Shown: piece by piece, positions 25,133 through 33,838 of the stretch | Position numbering within the stretch: the first letter of the stretch is position 1 | How the letters are laid out: each line of letters begins with the position of its first letter | Assembly (NCBI RefSeq): GCF_003663945.1 | Contig: NZ_RCCH01000001.1 | Span: forward strand, 62,001 to 126,000 | Length of the DNA stretch: 64,000 bases | Reading direction: 5' to 3' | Source of the DNA: Lacinutrix venerupis | GTDB lineage: Bacteria; Bacteroidota; Bacteroidia; Flavobacteriales; Flavobacteriaceae | Position numbers and translations under genes: made by a program | Notes under the pieces: generated by a model | What the model was told of the DNA's origin: nothing | What the model saw: only the letters and a program-made list of their open reading frames with translations | Database searches by the model: none

Positions 25133-26617
25133 TTATTTAGAAGATAGTTGTTTTATTTTAATAGAGAAAGCTGCAAATAATAAGGTCATAAATGGACTTA
25201 GCCAGTTAAAAATGGCGTAAAAGAAATAATCTGCAACAGGTACACCTAAAACACCAGATTGGTATGCACCACAAGTATTCCATGGTACTAATACAGATGT
25301 TACGGTTCCCGAGTCTTCTAAAGTTCTACTTAAATTTTCTGGCGCAAGATTTTTTTCTTCGTATGCTTTTTTAAACATTTTTCCAGGTACTACTAGTGCT
25401 AAATATTGGTCTGATGCTGTTACATTTAAAGCTAAACAACTAGCTACAGTGCTGGCAAATAAACCAAAAGTTGTAGAAGCTAAACTAAGTAATGCTCTAC
25501 TAATTCTAGATAATGCGCCAATAGCATCCATAACGCCACCAAATACCATAGCACAAATAATTAACCAAATGGTACCAAGCATTCCAGACATGCCTCCAGC
25601 TGAAAATAAATCGTTTAATTCTTCGCTTGAAGTTTCTACAGCAACATCTACGGTCATAGCATTCATAACTCCTTTGTATGCCGATTGAAAGGTTAAACTA
25701 TCTGCTCCAGCAATTGTTTTTACTATTTCTGGTTGTGCAATTATAGCTGCAATCCCGCCTAAAAGAGTGCCTACAAGTAAAGCAACTAATGGTGGAGTTT
25801 TTTTAATAATTAAAAAGATAACTACTATTGGTACAATAAATAACCAAGGTGTAATATTAAATGCACCACTAATGGCATTTAACTTGTCTGATATATCTGG
25901 TGTTCCAGTAGTATCTATGTTTAAACCAATAATTATAAAAACAATTAAAGTTACAATTATGGTAGGTACTGTTGTGTACGCCATGTATTTAATATGCGAA
26001 AATAAACTAGCTCCAGCCATAGCAGGTGCAAGGTTTGTTGTGTCACTAAGCGGTGACATTTTATCACCAAAATAGGCGCCAGATAAAACAGCTCCAGCTG
26101 TCATACCTAAAGATATGCCAAGCGTTTCACCAATACCAATTAATGCAATACCTACGGTTGCAGAAGTGGTCCAGGAACTACCTGTAGCGATAGAAATTAT
26201 AGCACAAATTATTACAGATGCTGCTAGAAATATAGTTGGATTTAAAATTTGTAACCCATAGTAAATCATGGTAGGAATAATGCCACTAATTAACCATGTG
26301 CCGGCAAGTGCACCAACCATAAGTAATATTAATAATGCACCAGAGGTTGATTTTACATTCTCTGCGACTTCATCTAACATTTGTTTGTAAGATACTTTAT
26401 TGTAAAAACCTACAACGGCTGCAACGGCTGCTCCTAAAAGTAGAATAAATTGGTTACTGCCACTTAAAGCATCATCTCCATAAACAAAAAATACATTGTA
26501 AAATAACATAACAACTAAAGCTATTACAGGAATTAATGCTTCCCAAATGTTTAATTCTCTGTTTTCAATAATATTTTCGTCTTGTGGTACTGATGGTTTA
26601 ATATTTTGGCTTTCCAT
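25133..26617 (-). CDS. nhaC: NhaC-family Na+/H+ antiporter
   Basis: An inner-membrane antiporter of 494 residues with about 11-12 TM helices. The family pattern is seen in ATGSSWTTSATVGIALIGIGETLGI, the GAYFGDKMSPLSDTTNLAPA motif (conserved charged and polar residues in the ion path) and the C-terminal DSGTVTSVLVPWNTCGAYQ. It exchanges cytoplasmic sodium for protons, useful in a marine bacterium; some NhaC relatives exchange malate/lactate instead. It is monocistronic, between its own terminator (25049) and the terminator of the upstream gene (26687). Confidence 0.93.
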   Translation of the reverse strand: MESQNIKPSVPQDENIIENRELNIWEALIPVIALVVMLFYNVFFVYGDDALSGSNQFILLLGAAVAAVVGFYNKVSYKQMLDEVAENVKSTSGALLILLMVGALAGTWLISGIIPTMIYYGLQILNPTIFLAASVIICAIISIATGSSWTTSATVGIALIGIGETLGISLGMTAGAVLSGAYFGDKMSPLSDTTNLAPAMAGASLFSHIKYMAYTTVPTIIVTLIVFIIIGLNIDTTGTPDISDKLNAISGAFNITPWLFIVPIVVIFLIIKKTPPLVALLVGTLLGGIAAIIAQPEIVKTIAGADSLTFQSAYKGVMNAMTVDVAVETSSEELNDLFSAGGMSGMLGTIWLIICAMVFGGVMDAIGALSRISRALLSLASTTFGLFASTVASCLALNVTASDQYLALVVPGKMFKKAYEEKNLAPENLSRTLEDSGTVTSVLVPWNTCGAYQSGVLGVPVADYFFYAIFNWLSPFMTLLFAAFSIKIKQLSSK

Positions 26618-26686
26618 TTAGTATTACTATTAGTTTAATTTTAATTGAATGTAATGTTACGATTTTGTACGATGTTATGCAAATAG

Positions 26687-26720
26687 AAAAAAGGCTTGAA
26701 ATGCTTCAAGCCTTTTATTT
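26687..26720 (-). terminator. Terminator of the PLP sulfur-amino-acid enzyme gene
   Basis: Perfect 12-bp stem AAAAGGCTTGAA / TTCAAGCCTTTT with tetraloop ATGC; T run on the minus strand side. Lies 22 nt past the stop. Confidence 0.9.
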
Positions 26721-26741
26721 TTTATTAAGAGATTTATTTTT

Positions 26742-27956
26742 TTAAACCAATTCTGGCTTAAGTATTTCTAAATCAATCATGCAGGTTTTCATCATATTAA
26801 ATGTACGTTCAATATCTGCATCTAATCCTATAGAAAAACGTATTAAACCGTCGCTTAATCCCATTTCGGCTTGTTCTTCTTCAGGTATTTCAGAAGATGT
26901 TGATGTTCCTGGAGCAGAAAATAAAGTTTTGTAAAAGCCTAAACTTACGGCTAAATAACCTAAGTTTCTTTCTTGCATTAGTTCCATTAAGGCATTTGCT
27001 TTATCTAATGAGCCAACATCTATAGTTAGCATACCGCCAAATCCATATTTATCATTCATCATAGATTTAAATATATCATGAGAAGGATGAGATGCTAAGC
27101 CAGGATATACAGTCTTTAAACCTAAATCTTGAAACTTTTCGGCTAAAAAAGTAGCATTATGGCTATGTTGTTGCATTCTAATGTGTAATGTTCTTAAGTT
27201 TTTTAAAACTGAAGCAGCACGAAGGCTATCCATAGTAGAACCTAATAACATACAAGCACCATCATTTACACTTCTTAAATCGTTTATAAATTCTTGAGTA
27301 CCGCAAATAACACCGCCAACAGTATCGCTAGATCCATTAATAAACTTTGTTAAACTGTGTATTACAACATCTGCACCTAATTTGGCAGGAGAGATAGATA
27401 ATGGAGAAAACGTGTTATCTACTACTAATTTTAAATTATATTTTTTTGCAAGTTTGGCTAAACCAGCAATATCTGCAACTTCTAACAGAGGATTACTAAC
27501 AGATTCGCAATACAATACTTTTGTGTTTTTTGTTATAGCTGCTTCAACTATATCAAGTTTGGTAATATCTACAAACGATGTCGAGACATTAAAGCGAGGT
27601 GCAAAGTTCTTTAAAAAAGCATAAGTTCCGCCATAAATTGTTCTGCTTGAAACAACATGATCTCCAGCACCACATAATTGCATTATTACAGGTGTAATTG
27701 CTCCCATTCCAGAAGCTGTTACATTTGCTGTTTCTGTACCTTCCATAGCTGCAAGCGCTTCGCCTAAATATAAGTTAGAAGGAGTAGAGTGACGAGAGTA
27801 TAAATAACAACCATCTGCATTGCCTTCAAAAGTATCAAACATTGTTTTGGCAGAAAGAAAAGTGTAAGTTGAAGAGTCTGAAATAGAAGGATTTACTCCT
27901 CCAAATTCACCAAAATATTGTAAGTCTTGGATGTTGTTTGCTGGTTTAAATTTCAT
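26742..27956 (-). CDS. PLP-dependent trans-sulfuration enzyme (methionine gamma-lyase / cystathionine gamma-synthase/lyase family)
   Basis: A 404-residue Cys/Met-metabolism PLP enzyme. The PLP-binding lysine is in VVIHSLTKFINGSSD. Other family marks are YSRHSTPSNLYLGEALAAMEGTE, SRTIYGGTYAF and KNLRTLHIRMQQHS. In bacterial methionine gamma-lyase the YGGT position is YGCT (Cys116), so that catalytic cysteine is missing here; by sequence it could be a lyase or a synthase. It diverges from an Lrp/AsnC regulator, the layout of mdeA-mdeR in Pseudomonas putida, which favours amino-acid catabolism under Lrp control. Monocistronic with its own terminator. Confidence 0.88.
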   Translation of the reverse strand: MKFKPANNIQDLQYFGEFGGVNPSISDSSTYTFLSAKTMFDTFEGNADGCYLYSRHSTPSNLYLGEALAAMEGTETANVTASGMGAITPVIMQLCGAGDHVVSSRTIYGGTYAFLKNFAPRFNVSTSFVDITKLDIVEAAITKNTKVLYCESVSNPLLEVADIAGLAKLAKKYNLKLVVDNTFSPLSISPAKLGADVVIHSLTKFINGSSDTVGGVICGTQEFINDLRSVNDGACMLLGSTMDSLRAASVLKNLRTLHIRMQQHSHNATFLAEKFQDLGLKTVYPGLASHPSHDIFKSMMNDKYGFGGMLTIDVGSLDKANALMELMQERNLGYLAVSLGFYKTLFSAPGTSTSSEIPEEEQAEMGLSDGLIRFSIGLDADIERTFNMMKTCMIDLEILKPELV

Positions 27957-28045
27957 AATTTTATAACTATAATGTTAGGGTATGTGATTATTATTATGTA
28001 AAATTGAAATAAATTAGATTAATAATCAATATATGCTTATAAATT

Positions 28046-28060
28046 TAGTTTTTAAAACTA
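28046..28060. promoter_or_regulatory. Palindromic site in the divergent lyase/AsnC control region
   Basis: TAGTTTT-T-AAAACTA, a perfect 15-bp palindrome in the 178-bp gap between the divergent genes. AT-rich palindromes of this size are typical Lrp/AsnC binding sites. Nearby partial copies (CTTATAAATTTAG, TATATAAGTTTA) suggest several phased sites. Binding is inferred. Confidence 0.4.
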
Positions 28061-28134
28061 TATAAGTTTATTTTTTTAGTTTTTATTAATTTATAATTAT
28101 TAAATTTATAACTTAAACTGAAAATTTTTCGATA

Positions 28135-28593
28135 ATGACTTTTGACGCCATAGATTCTAAATTAATTAAATTACTTCAAGAAGATTGTAAACAAACAAAT
28201 AAAGAACTTTCTAATAAGTTAAATTTATCTATAACAGCAGTTTACGAGCGTATTAAAAAGCTTGAAAATAATGGAGTAATAGATAAATATGTGGCGCTTA
28301 TAAAAAAAGAAGCTATAGAAAAGTCTTTTGTAGCTTTTTGTCATATAAAATTAACTCAGCATTCTCAAGAATATGTTATTCAGTTTGAGAAAGAAGTAAC
28401 AAAACTTGAAGAGGTTTTAGAGTGTTTTCATATAAGTGGTGATTACGATTATTTGCTTAAAGTTTTAGTTAAGGATATGGAGGCCTTTAGAGAATTTATG
28501 GTAAATAAGCTTACTAATATTAACCATATAGGTAGTACGCATAGTATGTTTATGATTAATGAAGTAAAACATACAACAGCAATTTCTATTTAA
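28135..28593 (+). CDS. Lrp/AsnC-family transcriptional regulator
   Basis: A 152-residue feast/famine regulator. The N-terminal HTH (about 5-55: IDSKLIKLLQEDCKQTNKELSNKLNLSITAVYERIKKLENNGVI) precedes the RAM ligand-binding domain (about 65-150; LEEVLECFHISGDYDYLLKVLVKDMEAF). The GDYDYLL motif is the usual ligand-loop signature. It diverges from the PLP lyase and likely regulates both itself and that gene, sensing an amino acid. It lies only 4 nt before the CPBP gene start, so the two may be co-transcribed. Confidence 0.95.
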   Translation: MTFDAIDSKLIKLLQEDCKQTNKELSNKLNLSITAVYERIKKLENNGVIDKYVALIKKEAIEKSFVAFCHIKLTQHSQEYVIQFEKEVTKLEEVLECFHISGDYDYLLKVLVKDMEAFREFMVNKLTNINHIGSTHSMFMINEVKHTTAISI

Positions 28594-28597
28594 AACA

Positions 28598-29227
28598 ATG
28601 TTGCAATCAACTAGATATAAGCTTATAGAATTTTTTACAATATTTGTTGTAATTCCTGTGAGTTTTACATTAAGTTTTTCCTTTTGGATTAAGGCTGTTA
28701 TTGCAATTATAGGCTTTGTTTATATAATATATGTGCTTTTAAACATTGAGAAAAATAAATTTAAAATAGCAAAAGACTTAAAGTGGAAACTCTTTTTCAA
28801 AATTACAATAATTAAGCTAATTGTTATAACTATGCTTACTATTGCATTTGTTTACTTTTTTGATAAAGAAAACCTTTTTAAAGTTGTTATTAATAAGCCT
28901 ATAATGTGGTTAATATTGTTATTTGTTTACTCTATTTTTTCTGTTTATCCGCAGGAGTTAATTTATAGAACCTTTTATTTTCAACGTTACGAAAGTTTAT
29001 TTCATAATAAAAAACTATTCATTTTTATTAATGCTATTTTGTTTTCATTGGCGCATTTATTTTTTAAAAACACCTTGGTAATAATACTTACATTTTTTGG
29101 AGGATTACTTTTTGCATTTACTTATAAAAAAACAAAATCTACGCTTTTAGTATCTATAGAACATGCTATTTATGGATGTTGGTTGTTTACCGTTGGAATG
29201 GGAGAGATGTTAGGTTTTCCTAGTTAA
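28598..29227 (+). CDS. CPBP-family membrane protease (CAAX-like)
   Basis: A 209-residue membrane protein with about six TM helices. The CPBP/Abi family motifs are visible as PQELIYRTFYFQRY (family EExxxR, first Glu here Gln), FSLAHLFF (FxxxH) and a last conserved His in SIEHAIYGCW. These build a metal-dependent intramembrane peptidase related to Rce1. The Gln substitution makes catalysis less certain. It begins 4 nt after the AsnC stop. The substrate is unknown. Confidence 0.85.
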   Translation: MLQSTRYKLIEFFTIFVVIPVSFTLSFSFWIKAVIAIIGFVYIIYVLLNIEKNKFKIAKDLKWKLFFKITIIKLIVITMLTIAFVYFFDKENLFKVVINKPIMWLILLFVYSIFSVYPQELIYRTFYFQRYESLFHNKKLFIFINAILFSLAHLFFKNTLVIILTFFGGLLFAFTYKKTKSTLLVSIEHAIYGCWLFTVGMGEMLGFPS

Positions 29228-29300
29228 AGCTTTAGAGTACGCTATAAATTTTTTTAGCTCTATTAAAATTACTATTTTGTTCGTGCTATTACAATTACGT

Positions 29301-30071
29301 ATGAAATATCATGATATAAAAGAGATTTATAAATCCATTTTTAAATCTTACAGTAAACCATCTTTAGAAACTCACATTAAAAAAATAATAGAACTCGATA
29401 AATTTCTTCCTTACAGTTCTACTTATTTCTGCATTACAAACACTCAAGAATTAAAGTTTGAATATATAAGCAAAAATTTTAATGCCTGTTTAGGTTTTGA
29501 TGCAGAAGATTTAAAAGCTAAGGGCATGAAATATTTTTGGAGTTTAATACACCCAGAAGATATAGAAGTATGGTTAGCTGCATTAAACCATTTAATGGAG
29601 TTTACACTTTCTGAAATTTCTGAAAATGACAGAGCTAGTTCTAATTACACTTGGAATTATAGATTAAAAAACGCACAAGGCAATTATGTAAATATTATAC
29701 AAAATACAACGCCTTTAGCATTTGATGCTAGTATGAAGCCAATTATTGGTTTAGCACATTACACTGTTTTGTCCGATAATATTAAAATGCCAGTTACTGC
29801 AACAGCAAAACTTTTAAATAAACAAAACGAATACGAAACCATATATTATAATAACTTTTCACAAAAATTATTACAATCTGGAATAAGTAATAGAGAACGC
29901 GATGTTATAAGATTATTAGTTTTAAATTACTCAAGTAAAGAAATTTCAAACCTACTAAATATTAGTTCGCATACCGTAGATACACATAGACGTAATATTT
30001 TGAAAAAACTTAAAATATCTTCAACAGGAGAGTTAATAGGAATGCTAAAATTAAATAAAACTTTAATTTAA
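29301..30071 (+). CDS. PAS-like sensor domain fused to LuxR-type HTH regulator
   Basis: A 256-residue one-component regulator. The ATG at 29301 (MKYHDIKEIYKS) was chosen over a TTG 8 codons earlier. The middle (about 45-170) looks like a PAS domain: FCITNTQELKFEYISKNFNACLGFDAEDL, FWSLIHPEDIEVW and YRLKNAQGNYVNIIQNT...AHYTVL. The C-terminus (about 192-253) is a GerE/LuxR HTH: SNRERDVIRLLVLNYSSKEI and HTVDTHRRNILKKL. It has no receiver domain, so it is not a classical two-component response regulator. Soluble, cytoplasmic. Targets unknown. A strong terminator follows at 30155. Confidence 0.88.
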   Translation: MKYHDIKEIYKSIFKSYSKPSLETHIKKIIELDKFLPYSSTYFCITNTQELKFEYISKNFNACLGFDAEDLKAKGMKYFWSLIHPEDIEVWLAALNHLMEFTLSEISENDRASSNYTWNYRLKNAQGNYVNIIQNTTPLAFDASMKPIIGLAHYTVLSDNIKMPVTATAKLLNKQNEYETIYYNNFSQKLLQSGISNRERDVIRLLVLNYSSKEISNLLNISSHTVDTHRRNILKKLKISSTGELIGMLKLNKTLI

Positions 30072-30154
30072 GTTTAAAATACTCAAATTGAGTATTGTGG
30101 CTTTTTTAAAATTTAATTTACTTCGCATTGCTATTAATCAATTCTATTTATATT

Positions 30155-30195
30155 AAAGCCTGGTTTAGATGTATTTTTAAATTAGGCTTTTTTGT
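30155..30195 (+). terminator. Terminator of the PAS-LuxR gene
   Basis: AAAGCCTGGTTTA pairs over 13 bp (two G-U) with TAAATTAGGCTTT around a 10-nt loop, followed by TTTGTTTTT. Confidence 0.75.
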
Positions 30196-30234
30196 TTTTA
30201 ATTAGTTTATTTTTGTCTGTATTATTATACATTT

Positions 30235-30804
30235 ATGGCATTAAAAAACACTTTCTTTCTATTTCTTTTTACTACAATTTGTTTCTCACAAAATATAGAT
30301 AAACCATCCTTTTTTGGTATAAAGGCAGGAGTAAACTCATCAACAATATCAGGTGATTTTTCTAAAGACTTTAATTCTCGATTTAGTTTTCACATTGGCT
30401 TAACTGGAGAGATTGAAATTAATGAAAAATTACAATTAGCTCCAGAAATATTATTTTCATCCATAGGTGCGGAAAACGTAGTATTAAATTATATCTCTGT
30501 ACCTTTAAGTTTAAAGTTTTATCCAGCATCTAATTTTTATTTAGAAACCGGGCCGCAGGCAGCTTTTTCTGTGGGAGCCGTAAGAACTGTTGGTTCTAGT
30601 AGCATTGATAATGATATACCTAATATTAATCAAACAGATTTTGGTCTTAATGTTGGTATGGGTTTTAAAACAGATTCTAGATTTATTATTGGATTTAGGT
30701 ATTATTTCGGCTTGTCTAATTTAAATAAGGAACAAGGTTTTGTAAGTTATAGTAATCAGAATAGGGTTTTTCAATTTTCTATGGCCTATTTATTCAAAAA
30801 TTAG
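30235..30804 (+). CDS. Outer-membrane beta-barrel protein (PorT/OmpW-like size)
   Basis: A 189-residue protein with a signal peptide (about 1-18, ending CFSQ). Its alternating strands end each beta hairpin with aromatic residues (FGIKAGVNSSTISGDF, LQLAPEILFSS, FYLETGPQAAFSVGA, DFGLNVGMGFKTD, FIIGFRYYFGL, QFSMAYLFKN). This is the outer-membrane beta-barrel fold of the Bacteroidota porin-family/PorT type, with about eight strands. It probably spans the outer membrane; its role is unknown. Monocistronic. Confidence 0.88.
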   Translation: MALKNTFFLFLFTTICFSQNIDKPSFFGIKAGVNSSTISGDFSKDFNSRFSFHIGLTGEIEINEKLQLAPEILFSSIGAENVVLNYISVPLSLKFYPASNFYLETGPQAAFSVGAVRTVGSSSIDNDIPNINQTDFGLNVGMGFKTDSRFIIGFRYYFGLSNLNKEQGFVSYSNQNRVFQFSMAYLFKN

Positions 30805-30838
30805 GTTAAACTCTTTAGTAGATAATCTTACAAAATTG

Positions 30839-30846
30839 TATTTTTG
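30839..30846 (+). promoter_or_regulatory. Candidate -7 box upstream of lpdA
   Basis: TATTTTTG matches TAnnTTTG, 59 nt before the lpdA ATG; no TTG lies at the usual -33 distance. Confidence 0.35.
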
Positions 30847-30905
30847 TAATTATAATGTCGTTCCTTATTTATATAGGAATCTTATTAATAAAATAAAATC
30901 TTTTT

Positions 30906-32306
30906 ATGAGTAAATATGATGTAGCCATAATAGGCTCAGGACCTGGAGGATATGTAGCAGCTATTCGTTGTGCACAACTAGGCATGAAAACAGCAATAAT
31001 TGAAAAATATTCTACCTTAGGAGGTACTTGCTTAAATGTTGGTTGTATTCCAAGTAAAGCATTATTAAGCTCTTCGCATCATTACGAAGAAGCAACAAAA
31101 CATTTCGAGGAGCATGGTATAGAAATTCCTGGCGATATTAAAGTAAATCTTGAAAAAATGATTGGTCGTAAACAAGCAGTTGTAGACCAAACTACTGGAG
31201 GAATAGATTTTTTAATGAAAAAAAACAACATCGATGTTTTTACAGGTGTTGGTAGTTTTAAAGATGCTACACATATTAAAATAGAAGGAGAAGAGAGTAC
31301 AGAAATAGAAGCTAAATATAGCATCATAGCAACAGGATCTAAACCTTCTAATTTACCATTTATAACTATAGATAAAGAACGTGTAATTACTTCTACCGAA
31401 GCTTTAAAACTTAAAGAAATACCAAAACATTTAGTTATTATTGGTGGTGGTGTAATAGGTTTAGAGCTAGGTCAAGTATACCGTAGATTAGGTTCAGAAG
31501 TTACTGTTGTAGAATATATGGACAGAATTATACCTACAATGGATGCTGGCTTGTCTAAAGAATTAAATAAAGTTTTTAAGAAAGCCAAATGTAAAATGTT
31601 ATTATCTCACAAAGTAGAAGCTGTAGAGCGTAATGGAGACGAGGTAATTATTAAAGCAAAAGACAAAAAAGGAGCAGATGTAGAAATTAAAGGAGACTAT
31701 TGTTTAGTTTCTGTAGGACGTCGCCCTTATACCGATGGTTTAAACGCAGAAGCAGCAGGAGTAAAAATTAACGATAGAGGACAAGTAGAAGTAAATGAAC
31801 ATTTACAAACTTCTGCAAGTAATATCTATGCTATTGGAGATGTTATAAAAGGAGCAATGTTAGCTCATAAAGCTGAAGAAGAAGGAGTTTTTGTAGCCGA
31901 AACATTAGCAGGACAGAAACCACATATCGACTATAACTTAATTCCAGGTGTTGTATACACATGGCCAGAAGTAGCGGCAGTTGGTAAAACTGAAGAAGAA
32001 TTAAAAGAAGAAAAAGTAGCTTATAAAGTTGGCCAATTTCCTTTTAGAGCATTAGGAAGAGCTAGAGCAAGTGGAGATATTGATGGATTTGTAAAAATCC
32101 TTGCAGATGAAAAAACAGACGAAGTTCTTGGTGTACATATGATTGGTGCACGTTGTGCAGACTTAATTGCAGAAGCCGTTGTTGCTATGGAATTTAGAGC
32201 AAGTGCCGAAGATATTTCACGTATGTCTCATGCACATCCAACATTTGCAGAAGCAGTAAAAGAAGCCGCTTTAGCTGCTACTGAAGATCGTGCTTTGCAC
32301 GTATAA
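30906..32306 (+). CDS. lpdA: Dihydrolipoyl dehydrogenase (E3)
   Basis: A flavoprotein of 466 residues that reoxidises dihydrolipoamide in the pyruvate and 2-oxoglutarate dehydrogenase and glycine cleavage complexes. It shows the FAD-binding GSGPGGYVAA motif (10-19), the redox-active disulfide GGTCLNVGCIPSKALL, the NAD-binding GGGVIGLELG, and the C-terminal interface HAHPTFAEAVKEAAL with the active-site His-Pro and Glu. Full length. Cytoplasmic. It stands alone between a separate promoter and its own terminator at 32345. Confidence 0.98.
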   Translation: MSKYDVAIIGSGPGGYVAAIRCAQLGMKTAIIEKYSTLGGTCLNVGCIPSKALLSSSHHYEEATKHFEEHGIEIPGDIKVNLEKMIGRKQAVVDQTTGGIDFLMKKNNIDVFTGVGSFKDATHIKIEGEESTEIEAKYSIIATGSKPSNLPFITIDKERVITSTEALKLKEIPKHLVIIGGGVIGLELGQVYRRLGSEVTVVEYMDRIIPTMDAGLSKELNKVFKKAKCKMLLSHKVEAVERNGDEVIIKAKDKKGADVEIKGDYCLVSVGRRPYTDGLNAEAAGVKINDRGQVEVNEHLQTSASNIYAIGDVIKGAMLAHKAEEEGVFVAETLAGQKPHIDYNLIPGVVYTWPEVAAVGKTEEELKEEKVAYKVGQFPFRALGRARASGDIDGFVKILADEKTDEVLGVHMIGARCADLIAEAVVAMEFRASAEDISRMSHAHPTFAEAVKEAALAATEDRALHV

Positions 32307-32344
32307 TATGCTATATTAAGCTAAGAATAACTTATATATTTAAA

Positions 32345-32376
32345 AAAAACGAGTTCAATTTGAACTCGTTTTTTTA
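32345..32376 (+). terminator. Terminator of lpdA
   Basis: AAAAACGAGTTCAA...TTGAACTCGTTTTT, about 14 bp of perfect dyad around one base with T run, 38 nt after the lpdA stop. Confidence 0.92.
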
Positions 32377-32472
32377 TTTTAAAATGTTAAAAAAACAATC
32401 GTTTTATCGTTTTTATTTGTTTTTAAACGAGTTTTGTGTATTTTTAATATCCCAAACTTAAACTATTAACAA

Positions 32473-33048
32473 ATGAAAATCACCTACTTAACCTTTGTCT
32501 TTTGCCTATTTTTATCTTTTTCTAATTCTCAAAATAATAACACAAAAATTGTTAAAGATTTTATAGAGAATTTTAATAAAAAAGACTCTATAGCAACACT
32601 AGATGCATTGCATAAAAATTTTGCAGAGTATTGGAATACATTACAAGTCTATAAAAATAAAAAAGAGTACTCTAATTATTACTCATGGAGTTCTGTAATG
32701 CAAGATTATGAAGAAATAGAAATTATTAGTGATACTAAAAATAAAATAGTTGTAAACTCTACTTATTATTCAGATTTAGATAAACTATTAGGAAAACTAC
32801 CATATAAAAGCAAAAAAACGTTTATACTTTCCAAAGGAAAAATTTTAAAGATAATTAGTGAACGTAATAAAGGCTACACAGCTTATCAAAATAAAAGAAA
32901 AAGTGCGTACATAAATTTTAAAAATTGGTTATCCAGAAATCATAATTTAAAGCGTAATGATTTTAAAATGAATAGAAATGACGCTTTAAAAATGAGAAAA
33001 ATTGTTTTAGAATATATGTCTAAAGACGAAATTGTGGACAGAGATTAG
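32473..33048 (+). CDS. Exported protein of unknown function
   Basis: A 191-residue protein with a signal peptide (about 1-19, ending SNSQ). The body is lysine- and asparagine-rich with a possible SnoaL/NTF2-like start (KIVKDFIENFNKKDSIATLDALHKNFAEYW), which resembles nuclear-transport-factor-2-like small domains. No catalytic residues can be named. It is transcribed alone between lpdA and a convergent gene. Family assignment is tentative. Confidence 0.7.
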   Translation: MKITYLTFVFCLFLSFSNSQNNNTKIVKDFIENFNKKDSIATLDALHKNFAEYWNTLQVYKNKKEYSNYYSWSSVMQDYEEIEIISDTKNKIVVNSTYYSDLDKLLGKLPYKSKKTFILSKGKILKIISERNKGYTAYQNKRKSAYINFKNWLSRNHNLKRNDFKMNRNDALKMRKIVLEYMSKDEIVDRD

Positions 33049-33122
33049 TATCACACAACATATAATTGCAAGCTATAAATTTAAAAATAACTGGAGTTTA
33101 AGTGTTTTTATTAAGATATAAC

Positions 33123-33713
33123 TTATAATTCTTTTATTAAATCTCTTATTCTAAGTCTGTTACTGTAATCGTGTTCGTTTAAGTCTCTTACAAAACAATA
33201 TGGACTAATACTTTCTTCTTTTACTTTTTTTGTTAATTCTTCAACTGTAAACGGTCCAAACTCTTTAGATTTTTCGATGTAATAAAATTCATGATCGTAA
33301 ATTAAACTAGTAGCCTTATTTTTATATTTATTATGAAGAAATTGTTGGACATCTTCTAATGAGTTTAAGGATTCAGAATAACTACTTTCATTAATAAAAA
33401 TGGCATAATCATCTGTTTTAATTTTAGTTAAAACCAAAACGTCATCATCTTTAAAATAAGCTTTTACAGAGGTTTCTCCGTCTTCAGTTACTATAGAGAA
33501 TGTGTTTTTTGCTTCAATACACCAAGATGTTTCTGTAGTTGTTTTACTTTCTGAAATTTGTAGGGTATTTTCATCTTTAAAAACATAAATAGCTTTCTTT
33601 TTAGATATACCATTTACCAAAACCCAATTTTGATTTAAAAATAAATCATCATAATGTGTTTCATGATGAAAAGGTTTTAAGTTGGGTAATAAATTAAAAA
33701 TTGAAGCAGACAT
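33123..33713 (-). CDS. Protein with C-terminal GYF_2 (DUF4339-like) domain
   Basis: A soluble 196-residue protein. The C-terminus (about 146-180: YYIEKSKEFGPFTVEELTKKV, then SISPYCFVRD) matches the GYF_2/DUF4339 pattern (GPF/S..EL...G.I.....V), a small domain thought to bind peptides. The N-terminal 110 residues are beta-rich (NQNWVLVNGISKKKAIYVFK...DTLQIS) with no family I recognise. Cytoplasmic, no TM. Monocistronic. The role is unknown, perhaps protein-protein interaction. Confidence 0.75.
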   Translation of the reverse strand: MSASIFNLLPNLKPFHHETHYDDLFLNQNWVLVNGISKKKAIYVFKDENTLQISESKTTTETSWCIEAKNTFSIVTEDGETSVKAYFKDDDVLVLTKIKTDDYAIFINESSYSESLNSLEDVQQFLHNKYKNKATSLIYDHEFYYIEKSKEFGPFTVEELTKKVKEESISPYCFVRDLNEHDYSNRLRIRDLIKEL

Positions 33714-33838
33714 TAATTAGTTTTTACAGCGTTTTAATATTAACGAAATACTAAAGATAATATTTTATCTCGAAACAAATTGAATTAGAATGCTCTACAA
33801 AAAATAATTATTTAAATTTTTAACAATTTTAATGTAAA

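Noticed and set aside
29277-29300. TTG start for the PAS-LuxR gene
   Set aside because: The ATG at 29301 gives a normal N-terminus and the eight extra residues look like translated leader.
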